Shown one piece after another: positions 58,901-64,000 of a stretch of 64,000 nt of DNA (position 1 is its first letter; each line of letters opens with the position of its first letter). This DNA comes from Owenia fusiformis. Taxonomy: Eukaryota > Annelida > Polychaeta > Sabellida > Oweniidae. Below the pieces are notes generated by a model. It did not search any database and was not told the origin of the DNA. It worked only from the letters and a program-made list of their open reading frames with translations. A program made the translations under genes and the position numbers. The stretch spans positions 12,777,181 through 12,841,180 of the forward strand of contig CAIIXF020000010.1 of the NCBI GenBank assembly GCA_903813345.2. Direction: 5' to 3'.

Positions 58901-61702
58901 TTTTCTTCTAAACAGAGAAACTAAAAGGCATGGAAAATATTTAAAATATATATTGACATGTAACGATGTAGCAATCTTTAATTAATTATTTTAATCTGAA
59001 TTTAAAGATGAACATATGAACATAAAACTTAACCTGAGTTTTTCTAAAAATGACAATCTTTCTAAAGTAAGACCGAATAATTAATACAAAACAAACAATT
59101 TTATGGCATTGTCTTTTGTATGGATGTATTGAATGGAATAAAAATAAAACACCAAATCTAAAATAAAATTACAGAAATCAGAGGTGAAGGAGTATTCAGA
59201 GAAACTTTCCCAATCCAAGAAAGCTCTTGATGAGCTTGCTAAGACAAAGGAAGACATCAATGCTATTATCCAAGAGTTTGATGCTTCCACCAAGGAATAC
59301 ATGGCTGTGATTGGAGACCGAGAAAAAGAAGATAAGCTTATGAATAATACAAAGAAAGAGGAAGATGAATTGTAAGCACTAAAATATGTACTCTCATGTT
59401 GTATTAAGGTAAACAGAAAGGAATGTTTGATCCATGGCTCTAGCACGTTTTTGTTGTTTTCCCCTATTTGACCCATCATTATTACATATGATGCCTATGT
59501 GGAGGCCTAATTAATTAATTTAATTACATTTTCCATTTTACTCAACCTACCAAAACCAAAAATAATGCCTTTTTGCTGAAAATCTATGACATAACCAAAC
59601 ATAAAAGCACTTGATACCTACATGTAACATTGAATCTTACAGTTTGTCCAGTGTAGTTGGTTACCTCCAGCACCTTAGTGGGTTAAGCATAGAACATCTC
59701 CATGGTGACCAACTGAAGGTGAAATTCAACCAACCAGAAGGCAAAGATGAAACTGAGGCTTTGACCTTGACCATGACTTTCAGATCAGAGCCACCTAGCC
59801 CATGTGTCTTACATAAAGCAGAGGTAAATGTTACACCAATGCTAAATAACAAATAATAAAAAATGTCCTTTGTCCAGGATAAAAGTTTATTGATTCAGAA
59901 GATAACGTGTTTTGAAAAATCAATGTAGGGGTGGGCGAAGATTAATGGCACCAGGTTTTGATGAAAGAATTAATCAGTAAAGTAAAAAACATATTGATTA
60001 AATTAACTAAAGTAATAAGAATTATTCATTCACTGCATATTAATCTTCACTATTTTAATTACGATCATTCTGTATCAAAATGTCAACTGTTTTAATGTTT
60101 GAAATGTTGTTCGTGTATGGCTAGAATTTGATAATTAAAACCCTTATATGAACTCCATTGTTGTTATTAGGTGAACATTTCTACATTAATTGTTGATGAC
60201 ATCATAGAGCGGGCTATAGCACAAAATGACTGCAAATATCTCATACAAGAGGTTCAACAAAGGTGGCAGAAACATTTCTCTCTACTTCATGAGATAACTA
60301 TTCTCAGAGAGAGGTGAGTTATTACAGGGTGGGCTATGGACTTTATGGTACCCTGTTTTAACTTAATCAGTAACCTTTTTGGTGTGTAGAAAGAGTCGAA
60401 ATTTTTGCTGATTTTTTAAAAATAATTTTCCTTTGATTTGATCTCGATCTTTTTGTTTCAAGTATTTCATGAAGAATTAAAGGTTGTGTATACCTATTAA
60501 AGTGATTTTCACTCGTAATCCAAGCTTTAATTCAGCATGTTTCTGTGTATATAAGACAACGGCCAAATACTTTCGCTATTAGAGCACTTTCACATCTGAT
60601 TAGATAGCATTGAATATTATTAAATATTACTATTCCCTTTCTATTGATGAATCCAATTATTTTTCATATCTTGATTATTGCATAATTACCATACATGTAG
60701 TTTTATCTTTCAAACTCATGTGCTTTAAAGTTTCCTTCATTTTTCAGGTATGCTATAGATTGGATATGTAATGAAGGTGTACTCCGCATGATGCTTGGTG
60801 ACAATGGACATATTGTTTGTACCTTAGAGATTCAAGATGGCTACCCAGCAACTGGTGAAGTAAAACTAAAGTCTATAAGTGGCCGGTCTGAAGATAGCCC
60901 TGGTGATTTGCAGGTAAATTGGAGTAGCCCATTTAAAGGTTTTATGTATTTAGTAATTGTGAATATTTTTTGGGAAATCTGAGGACAAAAAACATGAGGG
61001 TAATGTTATTTGAGGTTTTGATATGGGGCATATCCTGAGGGAAATATCTTATAGATATCACAAACAAAGGTTATTCAAACATCCCCACATTAATAAGAGT
61101 CAAAAATAAGGCAATTTCGTCTAACTCCACCTTTTATCCTTTTGGGTCATGATTTTTGTAACCTTCCGGAATGTGACATAAGCTTACAAAAGCAAGCATG
61201 CTAAGTTCAAAGCAGTAACTTCTTTTGATGTTTTTTGTAAAATGATCAGAATCTTCTTCAAAATTGCAAAAAATTCTGCTGGGAAACAAGTCTTTTTTCT
61301 ATTTCTTTCCGACCCATATTTCACAAAATTCAATATTTTTGAAAAGATAACAAACACTCTAGTATCCAACTTCCGGTCGCAAAGAATTGAAATACAGCGT
61401 TTAATTTCAGAATTCCAATTTTATAGAACCAAACAAATTGCAATAGAAAGATGAAGTATTAGGCTATAATGGACATTTGAGATCTGTTGCAGAAAAGAAA
61501 AGTATAATTTCATTTGAAGGGTGGTCAATTTATTTTGTGTGTGTTAGTGTAAAATGTTTGACACAAGTGGCAGTTGTAAAGTACCGTAGGTGATCACATG
61601 TTTCTATATTTGTAGCCTCCACAGAAGTCCCCCACTCTAACAGACTGGCTCCATTATCTCGCCTGCAGGTACAACAGTTCAGATGAAGACACAGACTCTT
61701 AG
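43022..61702 (+). CDS. Coiled-coil protein with C-terminal double-RWD-like module (KNL1-type?), 5' exon unresolved
   Basis: Firm exons are 43785-43893, 57200-57301, 58215-58279, 58671-58781, 59175-59371, 59643-59823, 60171-60313, 60748-60913 and 61616-61702. All phases agree and give 386 residues before a TAG. The exon before them ends at 43203 (QFAQCK) and starts near 43022; a Met at 43072 would make 430 residues. The first 210 residues are heptad-rich coiled coil. The rest resembles two RWD folds: strands LKVKF and LTLTMTF, a helical stretch with QRWQKHFSLLHEITILRERY, strands LRMMLGDNGHIVCTLEI, the RWD-type GYP turn, and a last helix LTDWLHYLACRY. That order matches the tandem RWD end of kinetochore KNL1 and, less closely, CENP-O/P. 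No MELT repeats are seen. Kinetochore function is a guess. Its fourth-from-first intron hosts a whole opposite-strand gene. Confidence 0.7.
43381..43570 (+). repeat. Dispersed repeat with CATAGCCAG-type ends, copy 2 (best ends)
   Basis: The left end GGCCCATAGCCAGG is mirrored by CCTTGGCTATGGGGC at the right. The interior carries CACTTTTTAAAAAATTCCAG, TTGACAACTCTGGCCCAAAA, GCATGATTTTGAAAGAATTT and a run of about 18 C. There is no coding capacity, so it is a non-autonomous DNA-transposon-like family. It lies in the intron between 43203 and 43785 of the coiled-coil gene. Confidence 0.65.
44290..47290 (+). mobile_element. 5'-truncated, degraded non-LTR retrotransposon (CR1/Jockey group)
   Basis: It starts inside the endonuclease domain (KPDVIIGCETNLD at about 44298), then GDFNLPDIDW (about 44649), SDHEAVLCD (about 44862), RT motifs KATGPDLIPTRVLK, NYRPVSLTS, LDFSKAFDTVAHERL (about 45980), SGVPQGTVLGPLCFLVYIND and FADDSLLF (about 46250), and a C-terminal part ending at 47073. 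The frame is interrupted by an in-frame TGA at 45018, a frameshift around 46640 and a TAA in the shifted frame just after it, so it cannot be active. EN plus RT in one reading frame with this motif style fits the CR1/L2/Rex1/Jockey group. The 5' truncation is typical of incomplete reverse transcription. The 3' end is placed where a different repeat begins; no tail or target duplication is certain. Confidence 0.88.
47300..47490. repeat. Repeat related in inverse orientation to 51234-51415
   Basis: It contains CATGTTCTAATCAGTGGACT then GGCCCC, and later TTAACCCTCTATACTCC and GGGGCCACACTTTAGG. The reverse complement of 51384-51408 matches the first part nearly perfectly. It abuts the LINE 3' end. 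Confidence 0.6.
49205..49305. repeat. 101-bp hairpin element with perfect 24-bp arms
   Basis: ATGACCTGAATCGATTGCAA plus ACTT at 49205-49228 is exactly complementary to 49282-49305. The loop is 53 bp. It is probably a very small MITE; perfect arms suggest youth or constraint. Confidence 0.8.
49648..50114. mobile_element. TIR element (467 bp) with internal TTA microsatellite
   Basis: The left end AGGTGCAGAAACCGACTTTT and the inverted right end AGGTGCGGAATGTCACTTTT match at 17 of 22 positions. The interior holds CAATAAAAGTGAT(A/G)GTTTTGAT repeats and a (TTA)n run at about 49948-49995. No ORF of note. Confidence 0.5.
50100..50990 (+). repeat. Diverged tandem duplication, unit about 0.5 kb
   Basis: Segments of 50140-50400 recur in order at about 50750-50970: AATGGAAT..T....ATTCTGAT, AATTCAAC.CTA, AACTA.TGA.TGCAAACT.C and TCACAT..CCTTAC.AA.T. 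Identity is low to moderate, so the duplication is old. No coding signal is seen in either copy. Confidence 0.45.
51234..51415. repeat. Repeat with TTAACCC end and internal hairpins
   Basis: It begins TTAACCCTTTATACTCC, holds hairpin CCACCTTTTAGTCATT...AATGACTAAACAGTGG, and ends GGAGCCAGTCCACTGATTAG then AACATGCC. The end is shared in reverse orientation with 47310-47340. It is probably a non-autonomous DNA transposon, possibly of the TTAA-using kind. Confidence 0.5.
51891..56252 (-). CDS. Type I membrane receptor: cysteine repeats, mucin-like stalk, ITAM-like cytoplasmic tail
   Basis: Exon 1 is 56252-56123 and exon 2 is 53638-51891 (phase 1 splice, junction Gly in PCPGDCYFG). The protein has 625 residues. 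Residues 1-40 are a signal peptide present twice. Residues 41-400 form a Cys-rich ectodomain with recurring units such as CFSTACERKGNVIQW, CMTLACGAKANVFNFY and CMLHACEQGFNVINY, each followed by a CxxxxC-type pair. This pattern recalls PAN/apple-like domains but is not a firm match. Next come a Ser/Thr-rich stalk, a membrane segment (TVIILFVILSIAFIFVILGV), RRR and a 100-residue tail with YEEI, YETI (10 residues apart) and PNPPVK, ending in a polybasic stretch. YEEI is the classic Src-family SH2 ligand and PNPPVK fits the class II SH3 pattern. The ligand is unknown. The gene lies wholly inside the 13.3-kb intron of the plus-strand coiled-coil gene. Confidence 0.82.
53744..54042. mobile_element. 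TTAA-flanked MITE, copy 1 (299 bp)
   Basis: The ends are TTAA-CCTCTTGA and TCAAGAGG-TTAA, perfect 12-bp inverted ends including a TTAA that can be a target duplication. The interior matches the copy at 63503-63794 over its whole length at roughly 80-85%. TTAA targeting is the hallmark of piggyBac-like transposases; family membership is inferred from that. It sits in the intron of the receptor gene. Confidence 0.85.
54057..54481. mobile_element. TTAA-flanked foldback element (425 bp, about 200-bp arms)
   Basis: An almost complete palindrome. The left arm starts TTAAGGACAGGGTGCATG; the right arm inverted starts TTAATAAGGTCAGGGTGCAT. Both continue through GGGAAATTTTCTGCATTCCT, CACAAAGAGTGCACTTATGT and GAAAATTCAGTGAAAAAAAT with over 90% identity. 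The centre is near 54265. No ORF. Confidence 0.9.
54478..55567. mobile_element. TTAA-flanked 1.09-kb element with GCGTGA ends
   Basis: The left end TTAAGCGTGACTTTT is mirrored by TTTTTCACGCTTAA. The interior repeats CCCGTAAATTA in both orientations (for example TAATTTACGGGACAC at 54670 and its exact complement at 54813). No ORF. Its left TTAA is also the right TTAA of the foldback next to it. Confidence 0.6.
56133..56252 (-). repeat. Tandem 60-bp duplication of the signal-peptide coding sequence
   Basis: Two adjacent 60-nt copies (56252-56193 and 56192-56133) differ at three positions. They encode MLVSLIFFLNGVLRQSVAQR and LLVSLIFFLNAVLHQSVAQR. The first codon is ATG in copy 1 and CTG in copy 2. 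Confidence 0.95.
57983..58214 (+). repeat. Four-copy tandem array of a 60-63-bp 3' splice-site unit
   Basis: Units share GAAGGTAGAAAATTGTACCT then CTAGT..CACCTTAATGTTTCATGAATT..TTTCAG. AG dinucleotides end the units at 58028, 58091, 58151 and 58214. Only the last is used by the exon starting at 58215. Confidence 0.9.
58454..58670 (+). repeat. Two-copy tandem duplication (about 112 bp) including a 3' splice site
   Basis: Both copies carry AAAGATGTGTA..GTCTCCC, AAATGATTTAATGTACTGTA, CATATCCCCTTTATAATAAA, then GACT.GTATA and a TTCAG. The first copy has GTATTTCAG ending at 58558; the second has TTTAATTCAG ending at 58670, which is the real acceptor. Confidence 0.9.
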
Positions 61703-61794
61703 GACCAAAAATACTAATGGACAGATTTTAGTTTGATCGGTGTATCTTCTCTATTGACTACTACCCTCTGCCTAGTATAGACTATATCACCGTT

Positions 61795-61999
61795 TAGCAG
61801 CCCCGCCCCCACGACCAATGTCAGTGACATCTCTGGTCTTAAATCATTTCACACCTACCATGCTAACCTATTCTCAACCAATCAGTCAGCTTTAAGGAAA
61901 AACTGCTTAAATGCGTGCACAATAATTATGCGATTACGTCAGAGAAAATGACCATATAGAAAGTCGTCCGTATTTCGACGACGATCTCTGATTCACTCG
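61795..61999 (+). promoter_or_regulatory. CpG/GC-box promoter-like block with possible non-coding first exon
   Basis: CCCCGCCCCC at 61801-61810 is followed by CCAAT boxes (in GACCAATGTC and AACCAATCAG) and TTACGTCAG near 61934. CpG-rich sequence then leads to a good donor CTCG|GTGAGT after 61999. This order fits a plus-strand promoter and 5' UTR exon of a gene to the right, or an end-of-gene enhancer. Confidence 0.45.
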
Positions 62000-62530
62000 G
62001 TGAGTTCAGAGATTTATTGAAAACTGAGAGTTTTTTATATAGACTATCCCAAATATCGGAAGACTAGAAAGATTTGTGAAATCTTTCTGTTTCTTCATAT
62101 TTTTCAAACATCTGGAATTAAAAAGATTTATTTTGATGTCTTACTATTTAATTAGAAAAGAAGTCAGAGAAATGATAAAATAATTGAAAATAAGATTATG
62201 AAAATACCCCTGTATTAAAACATCTTGTTATTGATTTGTAGCTTAATGTAACAAGGGATGTTTCCTATCATTAGTAATTCCTGTTTGACACTTAAGTACA
62301 ACTGGTTTAGATATTTATACATGTCATTTATTGTATAATTGTATTATTTTTACATCATAAAATGTTGTTCATTAATTAATGTGTGTTGACAACAGAATTA
62401 TTCTCTCATACTTGTAGTAACATCGTTTTATGTCATACATAATACTGTACCAGATTTTCTCTTAACAAGGCCACTGGCTTCAACATGAATTCAAAGGCAT
62501 TTTTAATTTTAATGTTTTCCCTTGGAATTA

Positions 62531-62765
62531 AAGGCACATGTGGCTTTCAGAAAACATCCACTTGGGATTTATTTGAAAAACAGACAAAAGCCAGCATGGA
62601 ACAGTTGCCAAGGGGTCACATTTTAAAAAATCTAAGGGGATCATGTTTGACAACTTTGATCCAAAAATGGCCAAAACCACTTAAAAGTGCTCAGAATGGT
62701 AAAGAAACTGCTTGATTTTGAAAGAATTTTTGGCCAGGGAACCTCCCTGACTATCATGGGCCTGA
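62531..62765 (+). repeat. Dispersed repeat with CATAGCCAG-type ends, copy 3
   Basis: It contains CATTTTAAAAAATCTAAGGG, TTTGACAACTTTGATCCAAA and CTTGATTTTGAAAGAATTTT, then TGGCCAGGGAACCTCC. It ends ATCATGGGCCTGAC, homologous to 43420-43570. Confidence 0.6.
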
Positions 62766-63502
62766 CTTACTATCTAGCAAATATGCAGCATTGAATGAAT
62801 GTTGTGGATTGTGGATGGCCAAAACAAAAATAGGGACAGATCTTTGAACAGTTCCTCACTGAACAGGCTTGATGACTGAAAAATTGCTAATCATCCTTGG
62901 GCAGTATTATTATGGCAAGCACATTTAACCATCTAATGAGCCGGCCTTATTATGAGAAATCCTGGTACTAATGATACGATACATAGTGAGTATTATAATA
63001 ATTTACATTTAACAGCACATACTAAATTATTATGTACAGTGAATTTGTACATCATGTGCCTAATATCGACTACATCATATATTTTTACACTTGGAGTGTT
63101 AAAGTTGTACATATTTATTGAGAATAACGAGAATATATCTACATTTAAGTGCTAATTATAATGAAATGAGTATTTACTTATGATTTTTAAGGTAATATAA
63201 AATAACTGGTGATACACGATGTCGACTCTCATAGAAAACAACTAACCTTTCGAAAATATTCAGTTAATTGTAAAAGAAGACTTCCTCAAGTGTGAAACTT
63301 TAAATAGAATATATCTGTCCATACTGTATTTTGGATTTAAACCTACTGCAAAATATGTATATTTTTAATTTTAAAAAGAGATTGTAAATACCCTGAACTG
63401 AGTTAAACCTCAGATGCCCTAAGACATACACCAACATGAGGTGTTCTCTCCATTCATTTACATGTACATGTACCTAATTTGTGCATTCGAGTCTATGGCT
63501 CT

Positions 63503-63794
63503 TTAACCTCTTGAATCCTAGGCCCTAAAATCATTTGAAATCAGAGAATTTTTCATTTTTGTCACCACTTGACATGCTACTACATACCTATACAACTTTA
63601 GATACTCAACTTAGTATTATTACACGGCAGAGATCATTTCTACAATTTTTAAAACAATTTTTGTGTAAATTGAATTAATGAAAATTGTTCAAATGAGAGT
63701 AATTTTAGTGGAAAATTTGTGACCGTCACTATGGGTTTCAAGGTCATTTCTGAGGTGACAAGAAATCCGTCACTCCAGGTAGTCAAGAGGTTAA
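63503..63794. mobile_element. TTAA-flanked MITE, copy 2 (292 bp)
   Basis: Same ends as copy 1 (TTAA-CCTCTTGA / TCAAGAGG-TTAA), same orientation, shared interior including TACATACCTATACAACTT, CGGCAGAGATCAT and GGGTTTCAAGGTCATTTC. Several short indels separate the copies. Confidence 0.85.
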
Positions 63795-64000
63795 TCATAT
63801 TGATGAAACTTTAATAAGTCCCTACCACAATTTTTATTTGTTATGGTTCAGTAGTTTTTGCCAATATTTCCTTAAACTGATTTTTAACCTATAGGGCCTG
63901 GTTGTCATCATAGGCCTCATTTACATGTTGAGTTGCCTTGGGGGTCTCTGCCGCCTTTGAGGTCTTTGTGGTTTGAAGTTCAGGGGGTGCTTCAGGGTTC

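Larger units (their letters stand above)
61703..64000 (+). other. 3' flank of the coiled-coil gene and intergenic DNA
   Basis: Holds a promoter-like block (61795-61999), a dispersed repeat copy (62531-62765) and TTAA MITE copy 2 (63503-63794). No coding exon is convincing; the open stretch at 62485-62715 is repeat-derived. Confidence 0.6.

Noticed and set aside
62485-62715. Open frame beginning with a signal-peptide-like leader (MNSKAFLILMFSLGIKGTCG)
   Set aside because: Most of it lies in a dispersed repeat copy shared with 43381-43570, so coding is unlikely.

Overview
This window is animal nuclear DNA. Its genes have introns with GT..AG borders and exon phases that agree. Introns reach 13 kb, the DNA is AT-rich, and it is full of small terminal-inverted-repeat (TIR) and foldback elements plus one degraded LINE. 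The gene set (an interleukin-16/PDZD2-type PDZ scaffold, a single-domain TIMP, a cysteine-repeat membrane receptor) suggests a marine invertebrate, most likely a lophotrochozoan such as a mollusc. That placement is inference; no marker gene fixes the taxon.

Layout. 1-31604 (+): 3' part of a very large PDZ protein gene with two giant exons (3.56 and 3.67 kb). It ends in a PDZ domain very close to that of mature interleukin-16. A short exon at 23951-23984, just upstream of the second giant exon, reads as an alternative first exon with a palmitoylation-type N-terminus. 34902-36636 (+): a complete four-exon TIMP gene. 38808-40267 (-): a two-exon leucine-rich-repeat protein. About 41.1-61.7 kb (+): a many-exon coiled-coil protein with a C-terminal double-RWD-like module resembling that of the kinetochore protein KNL1; its first coding exon is unresolved. 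Its 13.3-kb intron (43894-57199) holds a 5'-truncated CR1/Jockey-type LINE (about 44290-47290) and a complete opposite-strand gene (56252-51891) for a type I membrane protein with an ITAM-like tail. 61.8-62.0 kb: a promoter-like block that may start the next gene to the right.

Structure not explained by genes: a cluster of TTAA-flanked elements, apparently nested (53744-55567); several long palindromes (15.7-16.9 kb and 54.1-54.5 kb); tandem arrays that multiply 3' splice acceptors in two consecutive introns (57983-58670); a recent in-frame duplication of a signal peptide (56133-56252); repeated G-run/hairpin modules with a covarying stem pair (41381-42562); and a 46-nt island downstream of the PDZ gene that is complementary to the LRR mRNA.

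There is no operon logic here. Genes are independent and on both strands, and one is nested inside another's intron.
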